From: Crambe crambe
Lineage: Eukaryota; Porifera; Demospongiae; Poecilosclerida; Crambeidae
Length of the DNA: 64,000 nt
Direction: 5' to 3'
Assembly (NCBI GenBank): GCA_963924555.1
Contig: OZ004585.1
Coordinates: forward strand, 6,151,488-6,215,487
The position numbers and the translations under genes were made by a program. The notes beneath the pieces are model-generated. The model made no database searches. It saw only the letters and a list, made by a program, of their open reading frames with translations, and was not told the origin of the DNA. Positions 56,476-64,000 of the stretch are shown here, one piece after another. Positions within the stretch are counted from its first letter, which is position 1. Every line of letters starts with the position of its first letter.

Positions 56476-57339
56476 CTAATTCATGTTTATTGATGTCATG
56501 ATTCTTCTTCTCATTAGATTGTTGATTTTCTTCATCCAGCTGTAGTTGTTCTCGTTGAAGTCTTTCTGCTCTCTTCTCACTTTAGGTCTTTTTAGTCTTT
56601 TCCTTACTTTTTCCAAATAGTTCATCATAAAATGGTCCATCCACGTAGTTGAATCTTCTTGCAATGAATTTGGTTGATCTTCACACTCTCTCTCATTCTC
56701 CTTCATCTCTTCTTTCTGCTTCTTGGCTTCACTTCTCGTGATAACAGCAAAGGCTTCTTCTCCTTCTATTCTGTCTTCTGTTGCTAGTAGTTCACCTAAC
56801 TCTGGTACATCAGTCCCAAGTAGGGCTGACATGGGTAGAGTGTCAGATACTGCTGCTTCAACTGTCATCTCTTTGCCATCTACCTCCATCGTAACATCTG
56901 CCATGGGATAAAGCACTGTATCCCCATGAGCACAACGAATGGCTACGGCTGATCCTTCTTTGATGCTGTCTTCTGGCACCAAATGTCAATGTATCATAGT
57001 CCTTGAACATCCAGTATCCAAATGGATGTCCCTCACTGACTTTCCTTCCACCACTCCGTATTTCAAGGTTCCAAGTTGTTTCACCAACCGTTGCTCCTTG
57101 ATCTTGGAAATTACTCCACCATTGACTGTGCGTTCCACACACAGCATGGCATTGTTAGGACACTTTGACGAATAGTGACCCTTCTTGTGACAATTGAAAC
57201 ATTCAAGTCCTTCTTGGGCTTGTTCATCTTTGTTTGGAAGTTCTCCCTTCCCTGTTCCTGTGATCTTGCTGGTTTCATGTGACAGTCCTTCGTCACATGT
57301 CCAAAGTTGCCATTCTGTCTTTTTTCTCCCCAGTTCCAC
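56476..57339 (-). pseudogene. Retrotransposon zinc knuckle and aspartic protease
   Basis: The frame from 57339 includes a CCHC knuckle (CFNCHKKGHYSSKC, ~57205) and the protease active-site turn IHLDTGCSRTMIH (~57000). A TGA at ~56985 ends it. The same frame reopens with LVPEDSIKEGSAVAI and a hydrophobic AVSDTLPMSALLGTDVPEL segment (the second protease half, ALLGTD flap/strand) and goes on to a charged linker ending at 56476. Another shift near 56590 is needed to enter integrase. A second, partial knuckle-like GNFGHVTKDCHMK lies in another frame at ~57290. The protease matures gag-pol in such elements. Confidence 0.8.
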
Positions 57340-58226
57340 GGGTAGCTAACTTGCCACTATGACCTTGTAGACGACTCTCCATTCTAGCTTGAAAGTAATC
57401 GTCCGCTAATTTGCCAGCATCTTCACTGGTTCCCGGTTTTCTTTCCTCAACAAAAACTCGTACTTCTTCGGGTAGTGTTGATAAAAATTGTTCCAGAACA
57501 ATTTTATCTCGAATTTGTTCCACAGTTTCTGCAGACTTGAGCCACTTTGTAGCTAAATAATCCAACTTTGCCACCATTTCTCTGTTTGACTCATCGTACT
57601 TCTTCTTACATGCTCTGAAGCGTTGCCTATAGCTCTCCTCAGTAATATCATACCGTTGTAAAATTGCTTCTTTCAATTTTTTTAAAAGAGCTTGCATCTA
57701 TATCATTCAGAGATGCATACGCTTGTTGAGCCTTCCCTATCAAATTTGCAGCAAGCTTGAATGCCCAACGTCCTTCATAAGCATTCATTATTCTCTCGAA
57801 CATGGATAGATATGCCACTATATCATCTTCTTCCATCAATTTCGGCACTTTTACATCTCTATCCTTCTCAGCTCTCTGAGATACTGCTTCTCCTTGCTGT
57901 TGTACTCCCTGCACCAAATTCTGCAGGAGCTCCATTTGTCGCTGAGTCTGTTCTTCTCTGCGTAATAGTTCCAGCTCTCTTTGCTGTCTTTCCTCTTGAT
58001 ACTGTTGCTCTCGTAGCCTTCTCTCCTGTTCCCATCATCGTCGTTCATTCTCCAGCTCCTCCTCTCTTCGCATCCGGTCTTCCATGAATCTTCTCATAAT
58101 ATCGGACATTTCTGCCGCCATGCCTCCAAGGCTGCTATCCAACGACTGCTGCGACCCGTTCCTAGCCGTACTTCCGGCTTCTAGCTCCTGGCCCAGTTCG
58201 TAACTAGTTCCAGCTCTGGTAGTCAT
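57293..58226 (-). pseudogene. Retrotransposon gag with SCAN-like domain
   Basis: The ATG at 58226 begins a coiled, Arg/Glu/Gln-rich N-terminus (MRRFMEDRMRREEELENERR). It is stopped by TGA at 58037-58035 and continues in frame as ELLQNLVQGVQQQGEAVSQR and PKLMEEDDIVAYLSMFERIM. At ~57697, in an A-run, the reading moves by one frame to a segment with clear SCAN-domain pattern: SYRQRFRACKKKYDESNREM, then LATKWLKSAETVEQIRDKIV, LEQFLSTLPEEVRVFVEERK and PGTSEDAGKLADDY. SCAN domains of vertebrate zinc-finger proteins are known to derive from the capsid of Gmr1-like elements. Gag forms the particle; this copy is broken. Confidence 0.85.
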
Positions 58227-58274
58227 ATCCAGCTTGACTGTGTTTTCGCTGACAACTCAACTGTCTGTCAATTA

Positions 58275-58291
58275 TCCCACCGCTGCCACCA
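58275..58291 (-). promoter_or_regulatory. Primer-binding site
   Basis: Read on the minus strand, TGGTGGCAGCGGTGGGA begins with TGG, complementary to a tRNA 3' CCA, nine bases inside the 5' LTR. I do not assign the tRNA species. Confidence 0.7.
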
Positions 58292-58300
58292 AAAATAACT

Positions 58301-58615
58301 GTGACGGAGCGCTAGCAGTTGATAATAGAGTAAACGTTTTAATAGACAAAGAGAGAACCGGCTGAATGAAAATGAATGTTCACAACACTTGAGAATTTTG
58401 AATTCTGTCTCTATGGCTATGAAATACTCCCTTTTATAGGGACAGACTATGGCTTCCTCTGATTGGCTAAAATGTTTGTCCAATAACTAGATATATCTAC
58501 AAAAATAAACAATGACTGTATCTAATGGTTACAACCAATAAGAATGATGATTTTGTATACTGCTTCAGGTGAATGACAGAATGATGGTTACAATACTTAC
58601 AGTTAATAATAGTTA
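58301..58615 (-). repeat. LTR (5' LTR in element orientation)
   Basis: 315 bases, partner of 53446-53763. The A/T-rich CCTTTTATAGGGACAG on the plus strand and the region around it presumably hold the minus-strand promoter, but no TATA position could be fixed with confidence. Confidence 0.9.
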
Positions 58616-59165
58616 GTGATAAAAGACAGATTACAACTCTCTTCTGTGGAACGTTCTTAGGTGACGTTTTACCCTTCCAACTAATTTATCAAGGGAAGCC
58701 AACAGCCTGCCTTCCACAATTTAAGTTTTCAGAAGATTGGGACCTAACCTATACTGATAATCATTGGTCTAATGAAGAGACCATGAAACAATATGTCAAC
58801 AAGATCATCGTCCCGTATGTTCAATCCAAACGTCAAGAGCTAAAGCTTCCTGCTGACTACCCAGCCCTTGCAATCTTTGATGTTTTTAAAGGTCAACAGA
58901 CTGATAATATCACCATACTTCTGGATAATAACAATATTGCACCGACAGACTGCAGCCCATGGACATTAGCGTTAATCGGTCTGCTAAAGAGTTCATGAGA
59001 GAAAAATTTAAAGAATGTTAATGGTATGCCAAAGAGGTTCAAAAGCAACTTGCCAATAAAGTCATTGCTGGAGTGGACTTGAAGAAACCACTGGGGGCCC
59101 ATTGGTTAGTTCAGTTTTTTGATCACATCAAATCAAATAATAGTATGGTTTCAAAGATGTATTAA
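58616..59165 (+). pseudogene. Pogo/Tigger-like transposase, C-terminal block
   Basis: Directly after the duplicated GTGAT the DDE core resumes in the frame interrupted at 53445: ITTLFCGTFLGDVLPFQLIY, WSNEETMKQYVNKIIVPYVQ, and the second catalytic Asp in ALAIFDVFKGQQTDN (~58879). A frameshift near 58945 is followed in another frame by LQPMDISVNRSAKEFMREKF (third acidic residue), a TAA near 59018, and an end of VIAGVDLKKPLGAHWLVQFF to a stop at 59163. The acidic residues D, D and D are all still recognisable, although the frame is not. Confidence 0.78.
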
Positions 59166-59203
59166 TAAATAAGATTTTTAGATTTTACAAACTAATAAGA
59201 ATA

Positions 59204-59713
59204 TTATTTGTTACACTCCAAAATTGGAAACAGTGAAAATGTTTGCATGTCAATACATTGAATTAAATGGGCTCGCATTGATGCCTGGCTAAAGTGAATA
59301 GTAGCTGGATTATGACCAAACGCCAGTGCTGTAGTGATGGCAATTGCATACACCCCACAGTCCTTCCCACCCTTCTGCTTTGGAGTAAATACACCTTGCA
59401 CTTTGCAGGATCCAAATAGATTATGGACGACATCTTTTGTCCCACTGTCTACTCTGTTATAAACTGAGTCATAAACATTCACCATTCCATCTACAGTAAA
59501 GAGTGTTGAAGCAACAATCCAATGATTCCCTCGGGAGTGAATTATTTGAACTTTATTGTTGGTGCTTCCAGAAGAAGGCTGTTTTTTCCCCTGTAACAAT
59601 ATTGACTGCAGCCCAGATAGATGTGGAAATTGTTTTTTCAGTATATATTGTACAGCATCAATAATAAGATCTTTCAGTTCTTCCCCAGAAACAATGCTCT
59701 CTTTCTCAACCAT
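59204..59713 (-). CDS. Ulp1/C48-type cysteine protease-like protein
   Basis: 169 codons, intact from its Met to a TAA. The catalytic pattern is in order: His in SRGNHWIVASTLF, Asp in VNVYDSVYNRV, and Cys in QKGGKDCGVYAIAITTALA. A closing MRAHLIQCID...LFPI motif matches the end of Ulp1-like domains often carried by DNA transposons in sponges and cnidarians. Ulp1 proteases remove SUMO or related modifiers; here a transposon-associated role is more likely than a host one. It is shorter than cellular Ulp1 and is probably the last exon or a C-terminal fragment. It lies tail to tail with the pogo-like transposase and 450 bases after the DIRS-like recombinase, same strand as the latter. Confidence 0.72.
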   Translation of the reverse strand: MVEKESIVSGEELKDLIIDAVQYILKKQFPHLSGLQSILLQGKKQPSSGSTNNKVQIIHSRGNHWIVASTLFTVDGMVNVYDSVYNRVDSGTKDVVHNLFGSCKVQGVFTPKQKGGKDCGVYAIAITTALAFGHNPATIHFSQASMRAHLIQCIDMQTFSLFPILECNK

Positions 59714-60163
59714 TGAGAGTGTGATCCCATTAACATTGTGCGGGTTTTGTATTAACTAACTAGTCTCCGTAACTCATGTCAAGATGGAGAAAAGGTTGGA
59801 AAATTACAAGGGCCACTCCCCTCATGTGGGTGGGATGCCTGACCCATCCCAGGCCAACTGACGGGCCCTTTACACTCTATTTGTCCCCTAGACTGGGAAC
59901 ATCCACTCGTCTGTGGACTGTCTGTCCAAACACCTTTTCGTAAGCCCCGGAGATTTAGGGGAGTGAATGTCAGACCAGACATCCTCCAGTGGCACAGCCA
60001 CACTCCCCAAATCTACTAACCCATTAGTACATGATACATGATTATATCTATTCACACCTTCCTCATCATTACCGCTATTGGTACACCCCCTCCCCTTATA
60101 ATTTAATTGGCATAATGATTATGGCAATCAGCTGACCAGCCAATCATATATATAAATTATGCA
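59714..60163 (-). other. Tail region of the DIRS/Ngaro-type element
   Basis: Follows the recombinase stop on the minus strand. A GC-rich block (59790-60005) with an open frame but no family features is followed by AT-rich sequence. Ngaro/DIRS elements carry split direct or inverted repeats here. Its partner would lie beyond the window end, so it cannot be confirmed. Confidence 0.4.
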
Positions 60164-61108
60164 TCAGATAATGGTGTGAGTGCCAATTAATGTGGCTGAG
60201 ACTGCTGCTAGTTGTTGTTGTGGGGTGCGGATGTATGATTCAAATGCTGATGATTTCCTACGTCCAAGAGTCTTTATGAGAGAATCACTCAAGCCCATTT
60301 TAGCAGCTGTCGTTGCTGCACCGATGCGGAAACTATGTCCACTAAAGCAGGAATCATCCACTCCTGCTGCCTGCAGAGCCTGTCATAGAAAGTGCACCAG
60401 CTTAGGTCTTGAGAGAGTGCAGCCATCCTCAAACAGGAACAGTGGCCCTGGGGTAAGGGGTCGAATCGCCAGGTACCCCAGCATCGATGTAACTGGACAC
60501 AAGACATCCCCTGTGATACCCAAGTGCAGGATTGTTCCCACTGCAAAGGGGTCATTTTTGCTCCTCTTTAAATGAATGGCCACATGTGAAGGGGCAGCAT
60601 GTGAGTCGACCGAGATATCACCTGGAGAAAGCATATCTGGGGTATAGGCCTCCCAGGAGGAGCAAGTGAATTCCCTGAACGCAGAAAGGCAAAAAAGCCC
60701 AAACAAAAAGCAAACAAAAAGCTGCCCATAGCATCGTCTGGTTGTAGCTCTTGGGTCGCTGAGACCACACCTGGTATATCTTCCTGAGCAGCTCCGGTGT
60801 GATAGGCAACCGAGGGCATGTCTGCAGGTGTGGGCCCTCTCGTCGGAGTCCCCGCAATGCATAATTCAGTTTTGGAAATGCTGTCAGTGCCGGTTACCCA
60901 TTATCTGTAAGTGACGGATGGTACACAAATATAAACGAATGGATGAATAGCTTAGGGACAACGAAAATAAGAAGGCCACAAAGCGGAGGAGGGTACTTTC
61001 CTCCACTGGCAAGGGTTTATAGTGAAACTGAGCACAGAATGAGAGATACCTCCTTTTACCAGATGCATATGCCATTAAGGTGGAGTTGGCAACACCTCGT
61101 TTAACGAG
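60164..61108 (-). pseudogene. DIRS/Ngaro-type tyrosine recombinase
   Basis: The SAM-like N-terminal part starts within the end of the RNase H frame (LVKRGVANSTLMAYASGKRR, then PVEESTLLRFVAFLFSL). Frameshifts near 60890, 60710 and 60640 divide the middle (LPITPELLRKIYQVWSQ; FCLGFFAFLRSGNSLAPPG; MLSPGDISVDSHAAPSHVAI). The last frame reaches the catalytic region, where a TGA at 60387 precedes GHSFRIGAATTAAKMGLSD (HxxR) and ALGRR-type SLIKTLGRRKSSAFESYIRT with the final Tyr. A retroelement with a tyrosine recombinase integrates a circular intermediate without an integrase. All expected motifs can be seen, but the copy is defective. Confidence 0.8.
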
Positions 61109-62873
61109 TGCACAAACAGTAGAGTCCAGGTCTGAGACCCCCAGTCCGGCCTTGTGGTTATTAACAGCTTGCGAAGGGAAGGTGGGGTGGAGAACCGAGT
61201 CACCTGGGGGACAAGAGATGAGAATAATGTTAGGTTATCACGGGATATTGCATCTGCTACCTTATTCATCACCCCTGGGACATGACTGGATGATGAGTGG
61301 AATTGATAATATGCACAATAAAATGAAAAACACCGCAGTAGGTGCATCAGTTGGGGGGTCTTGGCAGTCCTGCTATTGAGGATAGCGACCACTGCCATGT
61401 TATCTGAATGGAAATGAATATGCTTGCCCTGCCAGTACTTCCCCCAAAGAGCTGCTGCTATAACTATGAGTACCATCTCCTTTACCGAAATATTCACTTC
61501 TTTCCATTCCCCAGGCCACTGAACTTGGAACCACCCCCATGTATCCACGACAGCCCCACCACCATATGAACCTGAGGCGTCCGAGTACACATGGCAAGCT
61601 GGGTCAGGAAGTGGAAAAAATGATGAGCCATTCCAGGATTGAAGGAAACATTTCCACCATGCCAAGTCAGCCCTGGCTCCTGCAGTAAGGCGTACGAAAT
61701 GACTTGGTAGCTTGGCTTGATGAAGCAAACTGAAGAGCTGGCGAAGGAACGTGCGGCCAGGGCGTACTACTGTAGCCGCATGCGACAAATGCCCAAGCAA
61801 TGACTCTAGTTCTTTCCTGGTGCTTGACTTCCTGAGACACCATCCTTGCAGCAGAGTCTGCAAGCGCTCAATTTTTTCGGCCGGTAGTCTCAGCTCCAAT
61901 GCTTTGATGTCGATGAGGATACCAAGGAAAGTCACACAGCATGAAGGTCCTTCAGTTTTATGGATTGCCACAGGGATCCCCAGGAACTTTAGTATTCTCA
62001 TGGCCGTGGTCAAGGCTTCTGCCCCTTCTCTCTAGTTTGGGGATCCCATGAGCAGAAAATCGTCCAGGTAGTGGATGAGGTGTCGCACTCCTGCGCAGTG
62101 CAGCACCCATGTAACCATATCTGCCACTGCGGAGAAGATTTTTGGTGCCGATCTCAATCCAAATGGGAGGGCACGATCGACATATATAGACCCCTCCCAT
62201 TCAATTCCCAATAGATGGTGGTCCTGTGGGTGAATTGGCACCATGCGGTATGCATTTTTGAGGTCAAGCTTGACCAGCTCCGCCCCTCTGCCATGCCTCA
62301 AGATGTGCTGGATTGCCTGATCTATGGAGGCATAGGAGATGGATGACAGGTCCGGTGAGATCCCGTCATTCACACTGTGGTCCTTTGGGAATGAGAGGTC
62401 GACGATCATGAGCCACCTATTTGCCTGAGATTTAGGGACCAGGCCAATCGGGCTAGTGTGGACGGAGGTGTGTAATGGCCTCAGCAATGGGCCCATGAGC
62501 CGCCCTGCCTCTGACTCCACTCTTATGTACTCCCGCACTACCGATTGATTCCCCGAAGCTGAAGGATGGTTTCTGGAAGCTGACTGCAAGGCAGGGCCAC
62601 ATCGGCTGAAGCCTATACGGAATCCCTCCGATAACCCTGAATGAATGTATGATGCAAACCTTGAGAAAGCAGGAATTCCATCCAGTTAGAGAGATGTATA
62701 GGCGATGGACCGGTGGGCCATGCCATGGGATGAGAGTCATCCCTGCACCTATCAAACTGGAGAAGATCTTCCATATACCTGTACCGACCATTGGTGATGT
62801 TTGCAGCTGGGAGGGTGATACCACTTGTAGGTTCTGGGAGTCCAAGTGTAGGGTTCACACCTGTAGTGTGCAA
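61075..62873 (-). pseudogene. DIRS/Ngaro-type reverse transcriptase-RNase H
   Basis: The start (PTSGITLPAANITNGRYRYM) is in one frame. A one-base shift near 62640 leads to GFRIGFSRCGPALQSASRNH. RT motifs then follow: VPKSQANRWLMIVDLSFPKD, LVKLDLKNAYRMVPIHPQDH (first Asp), FGLRSAPKIFSAVADMVTW and the YLDDFLLMGSPN box (~62050). An in-frame TAG at 62034-62032 is followed by MRILKFLGIPVAIHKTE. RNase H completes it: HVYSDASGSYGGGAV, SVKEMVLIVIAAALW, HFHSDNMAVVAIL and VADAISRDNL, ending at 61075. The stop overlaps the start region of the recombinase frame, as in related elements. Confidence 0.85.
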
Positions 62874-63093
62874 AGAGGGATTTGGATGAGCTGAAATCTA
62901 CCCATGCAGTAGGCTAGCCCCTGCCCAAGCGGTTCTAGATACTGAACTGGTGCCTGAGATAGTTATATACGCACACTAATATGAGAAAACCTTAGCGGGG
63001 GCCACCCTGTCTCATCAAATCACCCAGCCCACCGACCTTGTTGTACCATTGGTTATATCTTTATAATTAAGCAGATTTTACAGTCAATATTAG
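62874..63093. other. Spacer between gag-like and RT frames
   Basis: No open frame; GC falls to AT-rich around 63050-63090. Confidence 0.4.
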
Positions 63094-63993
63094 CTATAAA
63101 CATTCAATGGACATAATCATAACTGCAATAATAGTGATCAGAAGCCAGTAAAGTAAATAGGTACACACATCAGTGGTCCAAAATATCCAATTAGCTATAG
63201 CCGTGAGTATGGAGCAGGAGCCCGGATAGGGGTACGTATGTCGGTCTTGTACTCGGAACTGGCAGGAGTTGAAGTACAATCCTGTAGCCATGTGTGGCTT
63301 GTGGCAAGTGGCACATACATGTCTAAACTTGCACACATTCGGGAAACTGCATCTTCCCTTGTTCCAGGACACACAAATGCCTACTAACGACTCGGGGTAC
63401 CTCCTGGGCAGTGGCCGTGACCGCTGAAATGGTTCTGTCATGGTAGCATGTGGCAGGTTCGCAGGGTTCTGGAAATATACCAAAGCACACTGGACTGCTG
63501 TGTGGTCTGTTCCCCTGCACAGAGAGCAAAAGGAGGTTGGTCCAGACACCTTACCCATCAATGTTGAAGCCTGGGTGCCAGGATGCAAGGTGTTATCAAG
63601 TGCTGCCTGCTGACGGAAAACTTTATCGTATTCCAACCATCCATGCCTCTGGGACTCCCGAATCAGCAGCCGAGCATAAGCCAGCATGTCCTGCGTAGCC
63701 GGCTCTGATGACCTAATGGCCACGTATGCCAAGTAACAGTATAGCCATGAAGGAAGAGCAGTGACTTCTCTGAAGCGAGGTTTCAGTGCCCCAGGAAGTG
63801 CACAGTGGCTATGGCCCCCAAAGGACTCAAGTTGCTGAAGGAGGGAGATGTTATCTGTCAATAGATCTCGCATGGGTACATATTGGCCTGAGCGGATCTT
63901 ATCAACCAGCTTCTGTGGGAATGGCTCCGTAGCTGGGGAGAGACTAACTCCTGTAGGTAGCAGTATGCTGGGGACAGACGCTGCTCCAGTCAC
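63094..63993 (-). CDS. DIRS/Ngaro-type gag-like protein (may continue past the window)
   Basis: 299 codons from a Met at 63993, seven bases from the window end, so the true start may be outside. The middle is helical (REVTALPSWLYCYLAYVAIR, ARLLIRESQRHGWLEYDKVF). It has CSLCRGTDHTAVQCAL, a degenerate knuckle, and CVSWNKGRCSFPNVCKFRH followed by VCATCHKPH, a CCCH-type finger found in the gag-like proteins of these elements. The last ~45 residues (YLLYWLLITIIAVMIMSIEC) run through AT-rich DNA and are probably not native. It is the only frame of this element that is intact through its motifs. Confidence 0.7.
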   Translation of the reverse strand: MTGAASVPSILLPTGVSLSPATEPFPQKLVDKIRSGQYVPMRDLLTDNISLLQQLESFGGHSHCALPGALKPRFREVTALPSWLYCYLAYVAIRSSEPATQDMLAYARLLIRESQRHGWLEYDKVFRQQAALDNTLHPGTQASTLMGKVSGPTSFCSLCRGTDHTAVQCALVYFQNPANLPHATMTEPFQRSRPLPRRYPESLVGICVSWNKGRCSFPNVCKFRHVCATCHKPHMATGLYFNSCQFRVQDRHTYPYPGSCSILTAIANWIFWTTDVCTYLLYWLLITIIAVMIMSIECL

Positions 63994-64000
63994 GCTTTGG

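Larger units (their letters stand above)
53446..58615 (-). mobile_element. Gmr1-type Ty3/gypsy LTR retrotransposon, 5.17 kb
   Basis: Two LTRs, a 5-bp target duplication, a TGG-starting primer-binding site and a polypurine tract enclose gag (SCAN-like), zinc knuckle, protease, integrase, reverse transcriptase and RNase H, in that order on the minus strand. Integrase before reverse transcriptase is the Ty1/copia-like order known in the Gmr1 group of Ty3/gypsy elements. The reading frame is broken at many points, listed in the entries for its parts, so this copy cannot act alone. Confidence 0.9.
52488..59165 (+). mobile_element. Pogo/Tigger-like transposon, interrupted by an LTR retrotransposon
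   Basis: The left end CCGTATAGCGGGAAATTTTC follows a TA. The transposase is encoded in two blocks (52628-53445, 58616-59165) on either side of a 5.17-kb insertion. No matching right-hand CGCTATACGG end was found before the Ulp1-like ORF at 59204, so the 3' end is lost or lies in sequence too diverged to see. Confidence 0.7.

Noticed and set aside
57640-57720. Programmed ribosomal frameshift in gag at the A-run near 57697
   Set aside because: The slippery-looking run lies inside gag, not at a gag-pol border, and the copy carries many other breaks, so an indel is simpler.
1-64000. CRISPR arrays, operons, rRNA genes, bacterial features
   Set aside because: No regular direct-repeat arrays with spacers, no ribosomal sequence, and spliced genes throughout; the DNA is eukaryotic.

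Overview
This is eukaryotic, AT-rich genomic DNA from an invertebrate animal. A demosponge or similarly repeat-rich basal metazoan fits best. The reasons are very short introns with GT..AG borders (one of 52 bases), Ig-like receptor exons, a dense mixture of palindromic (foldback) DNA elements, and transposase, HECT-like, Ulp1-like and Crypton-like families that are typical of sponge and cnidarian genomes. The organism call is inference; the window holds no rRNA or mitochondrial marker.

Layout. (1) 1-5.3 kb: dispersed repeats and a 458-bp inverted-repeat element. (2) 5.3-24.6 kb, plus strand: a chain of candidate exons, all joined in phase 1, encoding a signal peptide, two Ig-like domains, a Ser/Thr/Asn-rich stalk, a transmembrane segment and a cytoplasmic tail. 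Its introns carry foldback elements, a 1.9-kb tandem duplication, a DDE integrase-like transposase gene split by a 1036-bp hAT-like element, and the 3' part of a HECT-type ubiquitin-ligase gene on the minus strand. (3) 24.8-25.7 kb minus: a decayed Crypton/DUF3504-type tyrosine recombinase. (4) 25.7-40 kb: a mosaic of dispersed repeats, long perfect hairpins, a foldback element with a tRNA-like Pol III head, a 1.2-kb inverted-repeat element, and a proline-rich candidate exon whose splice donor lies in hairpin-repeat sequence. (5) 40.8-45.3 kb minus: remnants of a pogo/Tigger-like transposase and of a Ty3/gypsy reverse transcriptase. (6) 42.8-48.6 kb: foldback elements with small stem-loop termini, and a TA-flanked deletion derivative of the pogo-like transposon found at 52.5 kb. 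A paralogous copy of one cytoplasmic-tail exon lies at 48.9 kb.

(7) 52.5-59.2 kb: a pogo/Tigger-like (DDE_1) transposon interrupted by a 5.17-kb LTR retrotransposon on the opposite strand. The retroelement has the Gmr1-type domain order (integrase before reverse transcriptase) and a SCAN-like gag. It is flanked by a 5-bp target duplication, and removing it leaves the transposase frame continuous. (8) 59.2-59.7 kb minus: an Ulp1/C48 protease-like ORF. (9) 59.8-64 kb minus: a decayed DIRS/Ngaro-type tyrosine-recombinase retrotransposon (gag-like, RT-RNase H, tyrosine recombinase) that continues past the window end.

Almost all coding material here comes from mobile elements. The host genes with reasonable support are the Ig-like receptor, the HECT-like gene and perhaps one or two single exons. 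The records show nested insertion, deletion derivatives and frame-breaking decay rather than a cooperating operon-like system.
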